A DNA stretch of 64,000 bases from Avena insularis (Eukaryota; Streptophyta; Magnoliopsida; Poales; Poaceae), in NCBI GenBank assembly GCA_023614405.1, contig CM042684.1:209132941-209196940 (forward strand). Direction: 5' to 3'. The translations under genes were made by a program, and so were the position numbers. Below are positions 34,481 through 46,107 of this stretch, in pieces. Within the stretch, counting starts at the first letter, position 1. Each line of letters begins with the position of its first letter. The notes beneath the pieces were generated by a model. The model ran no database searches, had not been told where the DNA came from, and saw only the letters and a list, made by a program, of their open reading frames with translations.

Positions 34481-36900
34481 CTAGTGGCATGTAATACATC
34501 GGCTCACAAATCTATACACATCACGCCTCATCTTGGGCCAATAAAAGTGATCAGCAAGCATGAGCAACGTCTTCTCACACCCAAAGTGACCCATCAAACC
34601 ACCAGCATGTGATTCCTGCACTAAGAACAAACGCAACAACGATTCTGGAATACATAGTTTGTTAGCTCGAAACAAATATCCATCATGTATATGATACTTA
34701 TCCCATGCGTTTCTAAGAGCACACAAACGATATGGTTCAGCAAAATCATGGTCAGTTGCATAAAGTGCACAAATAGCTTCTAATCCAGGAATTTTAACAT
34801 CAAGATTGGTTAATAGCATGTTCTTCCTAGACAGAGCATCAGCAACAACATTCTCTTTTCCCTTATTATAATTAATGATGTAAGGAAAAGACTCAATGAA
34901 CTCAACCCATTTAGCTAATCTTCTATGCAAGTTTGATTGAGCTTTCAAGTATTTCAATGCTTCATGATCAGAATGTATGATGAATTCCTTTGGCCACAAA
35001 TAATGTTGCCAAACCTCAAGTACTCTAACAAGTGCATAGAATTCTTTATCATAGATAGAATAATTCAAATGAGCACCGGTCAATTTCTCAGAAAAATAAG
35101 CTATAGGCCGACCCTCTTGCATCAAAACGCCACCTATGCCTATACCACTAGCATCACATTCAACTTCAAATTGCTTCGAAAAATCAGGTAATGCAAGTAA
35201 TGGTGCAGAAGTAAGCAAACGTTTTAATGTATCAAGTGCAATGTCTTGGGCCGTGCCCCATACAAAAGGAACACCTTTCTTTGTCAAATCATTCAAAGGT
35301 GCAGCAATGGTGCTAAAATCTTTCACAAAGTGCCTATAGAAACCAGCGAGACCGTGGAAACTACGCACTTGAGTAACATTCATTGGAGTAGGCCAATTCT
35401 GAATTGATTCAATTTTAGATTGATCTACCTCTACTCCATGCTTAGAAACAACAAATCCTAGGAATATGACCTTATCTTTTGCAAATGTACACTTCTCAAG
35501 ATTAGCATACAGTTTATTATCATGTAACACTTGCAAAACTTGTCGAATATGAGTGCAATGTTCAGTTTTGTTGTGTCTGTATATAAGTATATCATCAAAG
35601 TAAACAACCATGAAACGACCAATAAACTCTCTCAAAACATGATTCATCAAACACATGAAAGTACTAGGTGCATTAGTAAGACCAAACGGCATAACTAACC
35701 ACTCATACAAACCGAATTTAGTTTTGAAAGTAGTTTTCCATTCATCCCCTTCTTTCATCCTAATTTGATGATAACCACTACGCAAGTCTATCTTAGAGAA
35801 AACAGCAGCACCACTCAATTCATCTAACATATCCTCTAAGCGTGGAATAGGATGACGATATCGAATAGTGATGTTATTAATCGCTCTACAATCTACACAC
35901 ATGCGCCATGTACCATATTTCTTAGGAACTAAAATAACAGGAAAAGCACAAGGGCTAAGAGAGACATGAATGTACCCTTTATCCAGCAATGCTTGTACTT
36001 GCTTCTGAATTTCCTTAGTTTCTTCGGGATTAGTCCTGTAGGGTGCACAGTTGGGAAGTGTGGCACCAGGAATCAGGTCCACTTGATGTTCTATACCATG
36101 CAATGGAGGTAAGCCTGCAGGTACATCTTCTGGAAATACATCCCCAAAGTTCTGCAAAACAGAAGAGACACCAAGAGAAACAGGGGTCAAGTCGTTAGAA
36201 ACCAATACCTCACCCTTATACATGAGCACAAGTGGCATGGTTGTAGGATCCTCACGAAATTCTCTCATATCTTCCTTAGTGGCTAATATCAATAAACCAG
36301 GCACGCTCTCACTTTTCATTATATCACTCAATTTAGGCTCAATTACATCAGGAACAGCTGTTACATAGTCTCGCCGAGTGGTAGTATCTTCCTTCAAGTT
36401 CACCTCTATCTTCTGGCGAGAATCATTCACAATTTCTTGTGGTGTCATTAGCTGCATAGTAATCTTCTTTCCTTTGAATTCCATGTGATATGTATTGGCT
36501 CGGCCATTGTGTTGCACATGGCGATCATAGAGCCAAGGCCGACCCAATAGTAGGTGACAAACAGTCATAGGAACCACATCAAAATCAATAGAATCTTTGT
36601 ATGGCCCTATTTGAAAATTCACACGAACCAGATGATTTACCTTCATCTCACCATTGTTGCTCAACCATTGTATGTAGTATGGCTTGGGATGAGGTAAGTA
36701 TGTCAAATTCAGTTTGGCACATAGTTCCTTACTTGCAAGATTTCTGCAGCTACCTCCATCAATAATTACCTTGCAAGCTTTGTTTGGTCCAACTAGAGCT
36801 TTTGTTTGGAACAAGTTGCAACGCTGGGATTCCTCAACCGGTTGCACACTAAGTACACGTGAAGATACGACAATAGTGGGTGCACGCTCAGCATATGCAT
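34481..36900 (-). pseudogene. Protease, reverse transcriptase, RNase H and integrase zinc finger (CRM-like)
   Basis: One open minus-strand frame. Protease: [12 protein letters not shown] with the DGGS codons at 36760-36749, and [10 protein letters not shown] downstream. Reverse transcriptase: [38 protein letters not shown] and the catalytic YFDD at 35602-35591. RNase [12 protein letters not shown] with its DAS codons at 35156-35148, [11 protein letters not shown] and VADALSRK. Integrase zinc finger: [10 protein letters not shown] and CITCH near 34620-34484. The frame ends at TAG 34483-34481, just after the zinc finger, in the same frame as the integrase core. All catalytic residues appear present. 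Confidence 0.92.
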
Positions 36901-38215
36901 CAGCACCATCCTCGCCGCCATCAATATCATCATCAGAAGCTTCATCTCCACTTTCTACTTCACCTTGTTCATTAACAAACATAACCTTGTTGTTTGGACA
37001 ATCTTTCTTGTAGTGACCTCTACCTCCACAAGTATGGCAAACCACATCATGAGTACGTGCCGTAGACATGTTGGAACCCGAGCTAGCAGCAGGAGCAACG
37101 GGTTTTTGAGCATTAGAACCAAACGAAGGTGTACTTGCTGGTTTGGCCGATGGTGTAAAAGGAGCAGCAGCTGGTGGCGTGACTATAGGAGGTGTAGACC
37201 TGGCCGAAAATCTGCTAGAGGACGGAAAACGAGCACGTGACTTCGCCTCTTCTGCCAACTGGAATTCGGCCTCTCTAGCATGATGCAACAACTCATTCAT
37301 GGTCTCATACTTGTGATGACGAACAATGCTCTTGATCGGTAACTTCAAATTGTTTAGGAGTCGCTGCATGGTCATCTCAATGGACTCACGAATTCTAGCA
37401 CGCTGCATAAGCATCTCCATCTCCATGTAGTACTCATCAACTGTCATGGTGCCTTGCTTCAATTGTGTCAATTTATCAAAAACTGATCGCAAGTAGTTGG
37501 TTGGTACGAAACGAGCTTTCATGATTTGCTCCATCTCGCGCCAATCCATCATAGGAAGCTCATTGTCCTCCCTTCTATGCTGCACAAGAGGATCCCACCA
37601 ACGCAAAGCATAACCATCAAATTCAGATGTTGCAAGCTTGACCTTCTTATCTTCTGGATAGTCAAATAAGCGCTAGAGTTTCTCAATCTTCAACTCCCAT
37701 GTGAGGTAATCTTTAGGAACAATGGAACCATCAAACTTAGGAATTGAGAATTTTGGCTTGCCCAAACCATCATCAGCAGCTTGGTTGGGCACACGGTGAG
37801 CATGCCCAAGAGGGGCAAACCCACGGCCATGAGCAGGTGCATGGACAGGGGGAATAGCACGTCCCCTGACAACATGTGGAGCAGCATCCATGGCCCTACC
37901 CTCATCGAAATCATCAAAGGCATCATCATGTTGAGGATCTTCCCTTCTATGTAAGGGGGCTATCAAACCCTCAATGGAACGTTGCAAAGTGGTGACATTG
38001 ACATTGAGCGTAGCCACTTGTGTCTGGATAGTATCAACCGTTCCAACATGCTGATCCAATCTCATATTCATATACTGGAGATTCTTGTCAATGGCATCTG
38101 TCGTGTTAGTAAACACACGTGTCAAGTGGGACTTTAAAGCCTCATATTCACGCCAATTAACAAGCTCATCATCCTTCTTTTTCTGCAACACAACATCATC
38201 ATCACTAGAAGACAT
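36901..38215 (-). pseudogene. gag: gag of the CRM-like element, one in-frame stop
   Basis: The start ATG at 38215-38213 (MSSSDDDVVLQKK) is chosen because a short upstream ATG would add a sequence untypical of Gag. The N-terminal part is coiled-coil-like and charged, followed by a proline/histidine-rich linker and KPKFSIPKFDG. A TAG at 37675-37673 interrupts. The same frame continues through LRWWDPLV, the Retrotrans_gag core ([27 protein letters not shown]), a Ser/Pro/Ala-rich region, and a perfect CCHC zinc knuckle [14 protein letters not shown] at about 37040-36998. Gag would form the particle and bind RNA. Apart from the TAG, gag is open and in frame with pol. Confidence 0.88.
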
Positions 38216-39264
38216 GATTAGTAGGTTAGTGCAAAAATCAAAATATGTATGGTGGAAACTCTCACAACTCACTCACAACTAATAAGAAATGAGATCTTAC
38301 CGTTCCAAAGTGAATAGAGATGCTCTACCAAACGAAATCAAAGACTGATGCACTTGATGTGATGCAGTAAATATCAAAGGTATAGAGAACGATCGCAGGA
38401 CACACAGGTTATTTAAGGTGGAACTATAGGTATGGTACCCTATCTACACCGCAAACAAGTCCTAGTGCTGATCGTACAAACACCCAAGAAACACACACGG
38501 TGGATATAAACGTGGCAAAGCAATTTATGAACAGGAATATTGCAATGCACAAGAGAGACGCTAGTAATAGCTCAAATAGAATAGACACACGATTGCTCAA
38601 TCTACTAGTGCTATAATGAAACTAGGCCTCCAACAATGCACACTTTGATATCTCTTTTTGTCACGCCTGTAGCTCTTTTCTTCTCTTTTTTTTATACCGA
38701 TTCTCTCTTTTTTCACAACTTTCTTTTCTTTTTTTTTGATTTTTTTTAACTATCTGACACAAAGAAAAATGGTATGCAACAATTCTGAGCAATTATGGGC
38801 CGGATATTCCGGTTTTGTCGGGGGCCGGATAATCCGGTCTACCTGGACGGAAAAAAATTTTGCACTTCAAACCCTAATGAGCAGCCTGTCGGAGCAAAGC
38901 AACTAGTCTCGTGGGTACGTTCCTAGGCACGGATGCTATAGATAGGCTGTGTCTATGGTATGCAAACAAAGGTACGCTATGTGGACTCAGACAAACGAGG
39001 AAAACTTGCGGAACACGGTGATGGTTGACACGGCGAAAAACAAGATCAAACCCTAAACCTAGACACAAACGAGAAAACTAGACTCCTACGAGGAAAAACC
39101 TGCAGATCGGAACTACGAGAAGATACAATCAGCAACTAAAAATCGAAAACGATGCAATCTAGTTTATGGCAAATCTTTTTTGTAAGGCTTTTTCTGTATA
39201 GGACGAAAAACACTCTCTAATCTATGGATGGATTTGTGGATGCTTACCGAGGCAACACTGGAAA
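38216..39264 (-). other. Untranslated leader of the CRM-like element
   Basis: About 1.05 kb between primer site and gag start, with no recognised coding. It contains an A/T homopolymer-rich part near 38680-38750 and GGCCGGAT-type inverted motifs near 38798-38842, which also occur in the LTRs. Confidence 0.65.
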
Positions 39265-39274
39265 TCTGATACCA
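39265..39274 (-). other. Primer-binding site (initiator tRNA-Met)
   Basis: The minus strand reads TGGTATCAGA, three bases after the 5' LTR end CATATCA. This is an exact match to the start of the usual tRNA-iMet-complementary site. Confidence 0.88.
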
Positions 39275-39277
39275 AGA

Positions 39278-39499
39278 TGATATGGGGTGGCTCGATCTTC
39301 TCAGTAAGCGGATGGCGGTGATGACGGTGGATGATAGATAACTAGCCTGTAGCTATGAACTCTCCCGCTTGATCCCTGATGCCAATGCAACAACTCTCGA
39401 ACCTTGTAGGATATTCACAACACCATGCTCTTGCGCACGCAGCCGTGACCACGAACGGTAGTATGCAATCTACAAATTCCCAATGGAACAATAGATCAC
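39278..39499 (-). repeat. 5' LTR of the CRM-like element, part 1 (U5 side)
   Basis: 222 bp matching the start of the 3' LTR (plus coordinates 32464 onward) and ending ...AGATCAC, where another LTR begins. The sequence resumes at 40540 with ATCACACTCAATT, exactly where this part stops. Confidence 0.88.
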
Positions 39500-40539
39500 T
39501 GATATGGGGTGGCCCGATCTTCTCAGTAAGCAGATGGCGGTGATGATGGTGGATGATAGATAACTAGCCTATAGCTATGAACTCTCCCGCTCGATCCCTG
39601 ATGCCAATGCAACAACTGTCGAACCTTGTAGGATATTCACAACACCATGCTCTTGCGCACGCAGCCGTGACCATGGACGGTAGTATGCAATCTACTAATT
39701 CCCAATGGAACAACAGATCACACTCAATTATAGTTGGTAGATTCGAACACAGGGTAATTCCAGAGGTTTTATGAAAGAAACAACTCCAAAATAGTTTTAA
39801 CGTGGTCTAACCTAAACTAGAGGGCGTTCCCGGGCTTATATGGCCGTCGTTTAACGTCCAAAACGGAACGATAGCGTTACGATACGTACCAGATCCGTCC
39901 GGATCTGATGGGAACTTTTTGGGCCGGATTATCCGTACTAAGAGGGCCGGATTATCCGGGGGCCAGATTTTCCGGGGGAAAAGTCCGGTCAAGTATCCGC
40001 CCCGGTACTGAATGTCGCGCCGACGTCCTTAGCAGGATCTCCAAAGCAGGGCCGGATTATCCGGGGTGTGGGGGCCGGATTATCCGGGGTCTTTTTAGAC
40101 GTGGAAGTACTCATTGGAAAGATCTTGGAATTATCTATCCAACAAGTGCTTATTTGCTTGATTTGGAGATCGTATGAGGAATCCACGTCCGTTTCAATTT
40201 CAGGTCTTCTGTATTGTGCCTTCCTCCCGCTCCTCCCTCGCGCATCCTTGGGCGATCATCATGGTGGGCTTGTCTTGTAGCCCTTCTCCTCCTCGCGCCA
40301 TGCTTGTTTCTCCAACGAACCTGATCATACATAAATGCATAGACTTAGGAAGTATAAAGTTCTCATCAATCAAAGTACCAGATTCGTTTATGAGTAAATT
40401 CACCTATTGTTCAAGTAGCTTAGCACGAGATCTTGTAATAGGTCCAATTCTAATCTCATTGGACTGATCCTTTCTTGCAACAGTTGTAGCATCTTCAGTA
40501 GTCACTAGGGTAGGTGTAATTGTAGGGATGTCCTCATCA
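39500..40539 (-). mobile_element. Solo LTR of the same family nested in the 5' LTR
   Basis: A full-length 1,040-bp LTR (TGATATGGGG ... GTCCTCATCA on the plus strand) inserted in the 5' LTR. It is flanked by the 5-bp duplication ATCAC at 39495-39499 and 40540-40544. There is no internal sequence, so a full element inserted and was later reduced by LTR-LTR recombination. It lacks a short stretch in the coding-like part (around 40210) compared with the 3' LTR. Confidence 0.88.
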
Positions 40540-41394
40540 ATCACACTCAATTATATTTGGTAGATTCGAACACAGGGTAATTCCAGAGGTTCTATGAAAG
40601 AAACAACTCCAAAATAGTTTTAACGTGGTCTAACCTAAACTAGAGGGCATTCCCAGGCTTATATGGCCGCCAGAACATTCAGAAACGTTAAAAGCGAAAG
40701 CGTCGATATACGTCTGATCGGATCCGGATCTGATGGGAACTTTTTGGGCCGGATTATCCGGTCTAAGAGGGCCGGATTTTCCGGGGGAAAAGTCCGGTCA
40801 AATATCCGCCCTGGTACTGAACGTCACGCCGACGTCCTTAGCAGGATCTTCAAAGCAGGGCCAGATTATCCGGGGTGTGGGGGCCGGATTATCCGGGGTC
40901 TTTTTAGACGTGGAAGTACTCATTGGAAAGATCTTGGATTATCTATCCAACAAGTGCTTATTTGCTTGATTTGGAGTTCGTATGAGGAATCCACGTCCGT
41001 TTCAATTTTAGGACTTCTGTCTGTCCGAATTGAACGTTTCTTCTCTTTGATGATCTCCCTTGCTTGTATTGCGCCTTCCTCCCGCTCCTCCCTTGCGCAT
41101 CCTTGGGCGATCATCATGTTGGGCTTTTCTTGTAGCCATTCTCCTCCTCGCGCCATGCTTGTTTCTCCAACGAACCTGATCATACATAAATGCATAGACT
41201 TAGGCAGTATAAAGTTCTCATCAATCAAAGTACCAGATTCGTTTAGGAGAAAATTCACCTGCTGTTCAAGTAGCTTAGCACGAGCTGTTGTAATAGGTAC
41301 AATTCTAATCTCATTGGACTGATCCTTTCTTCCAACAGTTGTAGCATCTTCAGTAGTCACTGGGGTAGGTGTAATAGTAAGGATGTCCTCATCA
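40540..41394 (-). repeat. 5' LTR of the CRM-like element, part 2 (U3 side)
   Basis: 855 bp including the 5-bp duplication, completing the LTR begun at 39278. It ends GTCCTCATCA at 41394, followed by the target duplication and satellite. Combined length without the duplication is 1,072 bp, close to the 1,066 bp of the 3' LTR. Confidence 0.88.
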
Positions 41395-44300
41395 CATTTC
41401 ATGTCTATTCTTTTCATAGACCACATATGTATCCACCATAGTCATTGCATGTCTGTTATTTTCATAAACCACATGAGCATTTGTGTTCTTTTCGCAAACC
41501 ACATATGGATCCACCAGTGTCATTGCATGTATGTTCTTTTCCTAAAACACATATGGATCCATCAATGTCATTGCATGTGTGTTCTTTTCATGAACCACAT
41601 ATAGAGTCATTGCATGTGTGTTCTTTTACAAACCACATATGGATCCACTAGAGTCATTGCATGCATGTTTTTTTCATAGACCACATATGGATCCACAAGA
41701 GTTCATTGCATGTCTGTTCTTTTCACAAACCACATATGGATCCACTAGATTAATTGCATGTGTGTTCTTTTCACAAACCACATATGGATCCACCAGAGTC
41801 ATTGCATGTGTGTTATTTTCATTAACCACAACTAGAGTCATTGCATGTGTGTTCTTTTCATAAACCACATGAGCATGTCTGTTCTTTTCACAAACCACAT
41901 ATGGATCCACTAGTGTCATTGCATGTCTGTTCTTTTCCTAAAACACATATGGATCCATCAGTGTCATTGCATGTGTGTTCTTTTCATGAACCACAACTAG
42001 AGTCATTGCATGTGTGTTCTTTTACCAACCACATATGGATCCACTAGAGTCATTGCATGCATGTTCTTTTCATAGACCACATATGGATCCACCAGAGTTC
42101 ATTGCATGTCTTTCCATTTCACAAACCACATATGGATCCACTAGAGTCATTGTATGTGTGTTCGTTTCACAAACCACATATGGATCCACTAGAGTCATTG
42201 CATGTGTGTTATTTTCATTAACAACAACTAGAGTCATTGCATGTGTGTTCTTTTCACAAACCACAACTAGAGTCATTGCATGCATGTTCTTTTCACAAAC
42301 CACATATGGGTCCACTAGTGTCATTACATGTGTGTTCTTTTCATTAACCACAACTAGAGTCATTACATGTCTGTCCTTTTCACAAACCACATATGGATCA
42401 ACCAGAGTCATTTTATGTCTGTTCTTTTCATAGACCACATATGGATCCACCAGAGTTCATTGCATGTTTGTTCTTTCCATAAACCACATGAGCATGTGTG
42501 TTCTTTTCACAAACCTCATATGGATCCACTACTGTCACTGAATGTATGTTCTTTTCCTAAAACACATATGGATCCACTAGTGTCATTGCATGTGTGTTCT
42601 TTTACAAACCACATACGGATCCACCAGTGTCATTGCATGCATGTTATTTTCATAGACCACATATGGATCCACCAGAGTTCATTGCATGTCTGTGCTTTTC
42701 ACAAACCACATATGGATCCACTAGAGTCATTGTATGTGTGTTCATTTCACAAACCACATATGGATCCACCAGAGTCATTGCATGTGTGTTATTTACATTA
42801 ACCACAACTAGAGTCATTGCATGTGTGTTCTTTTCACAAACCACAACTAGAGTCATTACATGTCTGTCCTTTTCACAAACCACATATGGATCAACCAAAG
42901 TCATTGCATGTCTGTTCTTTTCATAGACCACATATGGATCCACCAAAGTTCATTGTATGTTTGTTCTTTACATAAACCACATGAGCATGTGTGTTCTTTT
43001 CACAAACCTCATATGTAACCACTAGTGTCATTGAATGTGTGTTCTTTTCCTAAAACACATATGGATCCACCAGTGTCATTGCATGTGTGTTCTTTTCATG
43101 AACCACAACTAGAGTCATTGCATGTATGCTCTTTTCACAAACCACATATGGATCCACCAGAGTCATTGCATGTCTGTTCTTTTCATGAACCACATGGATC
43201 CACCAGTGTCATTGCATGCGTGTTCTTTTCATAAACCATATGGATCCACCAGTGTCATTGCATGTGTGTTCTTTTCACAACCCACATATGGATACACTAG
43301 TGTCACTTCATGTGTGTTCTTTTCATTAACCACAGCTAGAGTCATTGCATGTATGTTCTTTTCACAAACCACATATGGATCCACCAGACTCATTGCATGT
43401 CTATTCTTTTCATAGACCACATATGGATCCACCATAGTCATTGCATGTCTGTTCTTTTCATAAACCACATGAGCATGTGTGTTCTTTTCACAAACCACAT
43501 ATGGATCCACCAGTATCATTGCATGCATGCTCTTTTCCTAAAACACGTATGGATCCATCAGTGTCATTGCATGTGTGTTCTTTTCATGAACTACAACTAG
43601 TGTTATTGTATGTGTGTTCTTTTACAAACCAGATATGGATCCACCAGAGTCATTTCATGCATGTTCTTTTCATAGACCACATATGGATCCACAAGAGTTC
43701 ATTGCATGTCTGTTCTTTTCACAAACCACATATGGATCCACTAGAGTCATTGCATGTGTGTTATTTTCACAAACCACATATGGATCCACCAGAGTCATTG
43801 CATGTGTGTTACATTAACCGCAACTAGAGTCATTGCATGTGTGTTCTTTTCATAAACCACATGAGCATGTGTGTTCTTTTCACAAACCACATATGGATCC
43901 AACACTGTAATTGTATGTCTGTTCTTTTCCTAAAACACATATGCAACCACTAGTTTCATTGCATTTGTGTTCTTTTCATGAACCAGTGCTAGAGTCATTG
44001 CATGTGTGTTCTTTTACAAACCACATATGGATCCATCAGTGTCATTGCATGCATGTTCTTTTCATAGACCACATATGGATCCACCAGAGTTTATTGAATG
44101 TCTGTTCTTTTCACAAACAACATATGGATCCACCAGAGTCATTACATGTGTGTTGTTTTCAAAAACCACATATGGATCCACTAGAGTCATTGCATGTGGG
44201 TTATTTTGATTAACCACAACTAGAGTCGTTGCATGTGTGTTCTTTTCACAAACCACATGGGCATGTGTGTTCTTTTCACAAACCACATATGGATCCACCA

Positions 44301-44655
44301 GTGTCATTGCATGTCTGTTCTTTTCCTAAAACACATATGGATCCACTAGAGTCATTGCATGTATGTTCTTTCATTGAACCACAACTAGAGTCATTGCATG
44401 TGTGTTCTTTTACAAACCACATATGGATCCACCAGAGTCATTGCATGCATGTTCTTTTCATAGACCACATATGGATCCACCAGAGTTCATTGCATGTCTA
44501 TCCTTTTCACAAACCACATATGGATCCACTAGAGTCATTGTATGTGTGTTCTTTTCACAAACCACATATGGATCCACCAGAGTCATTTCATGTGTGTTAT
44601 TTTCATTAACCACAACTAGAGTCATTGCATGTGTGTTCTTTTCACAAACCACAAC

Positions 44656-46107
44656 TAGAGTCATTGCATGTGTGTTCTTTTCATTAACCACAGCTAGAGT
44701 CATTACATGTCTGTCCTTTTCACAAACCACATATGGATCCACCAGAGTCATTGCATGTCTGTTCTTTTCATAGACCACATATGGATCCACCAGAGTTCAT
44801 TGCATGTCTGTTCTTTTCATAAAGAACATGAGCATGTGTGTTATTTTCACAAACCTCATATGGATCCACCAGTGTCATTGAATGTATGTTCTTTTCCTAA
44901 AACACATATGGATCCACCAGTGTCATTCCATGTGTGTTCTTTTCATGAACCGCAACTAGTGTCATTGCATGCGTGTTCTTTTACAAACCACATATGGATC
45001 AACCAGAGTCATTGCATGCATGTTCTTTTCATAGACCACATATGGATCCACAAGAGTTTATTGCATGTATGTTCTTTTCACAAACCACATATGGATCCAC
45101 TAGAGTCACTGCATGTGTGTTATTTTCACAAACCATGTATGGATCCAGTAGAGTCATTGCATGTGTGTTACATTAACCACAACTAGAGTCATTGCATGTG
45201 TGTTCTTTTCATAAACCACATTAGCATGTGTGTTCTTTTCACAAACCACATATGGATCCACCACTGTCATTGCATGTCTGTTCTTTTCCTAAAACACATA
45301 TGGATCCACTAGTTTCGTTGCATTTGTGTTCTTTTCATGAACAACAACTAGAGTCATTTCATGTGTGTTCTTTTACAAACCACATATGGATCCACTAGAG
45401 TCATTGCATGCATGTTCTTTTCATAGACCACATATGGATCCACCAGAGTTTATTGCATGTGTTCTTTTCACAAACTACATATGGATCCACAAGAGTCATT
45501 GCATATGTGTTCTTTTCAAAAACCACATATGGATCCACCAGAGTCATTGCATGTGTATTTTTTTGATAAACCACAACTAGAGTCATTGCATGTGTGTTAT
45601 TTTCAACAACCACAACTAGAGTCATTGCATGTTTGTTCTTTTCATAGACCACATATGGATCCACCAGTCATTGGATGTGAGTTATTTTCTTTAACCAGAA
45701 CTAGAGTCATTGCATGTGTGTTCTTTTCACCAACCACAACCAGAGTCATTGCATGTCTATCCTTTTCATAGACCACATGTGGATCCACCATAGTCATTGC
45801 ATGTCTGTTCTTTTCATAAACCACATGAGCATGTCTGTTCTTTTCACAAACCACATATGGATCCACCAGTGTCATTGCATGTATGTTCTTTTCCTAAAAC
45901 ACATATGGATCCATCAGTGTCATTGCATGTGTGTTCTTTTCATGAACCACAACTAGAGTCATTGCATGTGTGTTCTTTTACAAACCACATATGGATCCAC
46001 TAGAGTCATTGCATGCATGTTCTTTTCATAGACCACATATGGATCCACTAGAGTTTATTGCATGTGTTCTTTTCACAAACCACATATGGATCCACAAGAG
46101 TCATTGC
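44656..46107. repeat. Segment duplicated at 49151-50602 (offset 4,495)
   Basis: Unit order and most bases match the segment 4,495 bp downstream. Examples are the AAAGAACATGAGCATG unit at 44820 and 49315, and the shortened TTTATTGCATGTGTTC unit at 45459 and 49954. Upstream of 44656 the match continues with offset 4,804, so the second copy lacks about 309 bp. Confidence 0.8.

Larger units (their letters stand above)
32464..41394 (-). mobile_element. CRM-like Ty3/gypsy chromovirus with nested solo LTR
   Basis: The minus-strand element reads right to left: 5' LTR (41394-39278, interrupted), tRNA-Met primer site, leader, single gag-pol frame (38215-33527), polypurine tract overlapping the coding end, 3' LTR (33529-32464). 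Features pointing to the CRM clade are the protease motif DGGS, the single Gag-Pol frame, the LTR start TGATGAGGACATC, and a coding tail (DDEDIP, then PITRARAK) that runs into the LTR. CRM elements are known for this integrase/LTR overlap. Only two in-frame TAG codons and one homopolymer frameshift break it, so it is better preserved than its neighbours. It inserted into the satellite with an imperfect 5-bp duplication. Confidence 0.85.
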
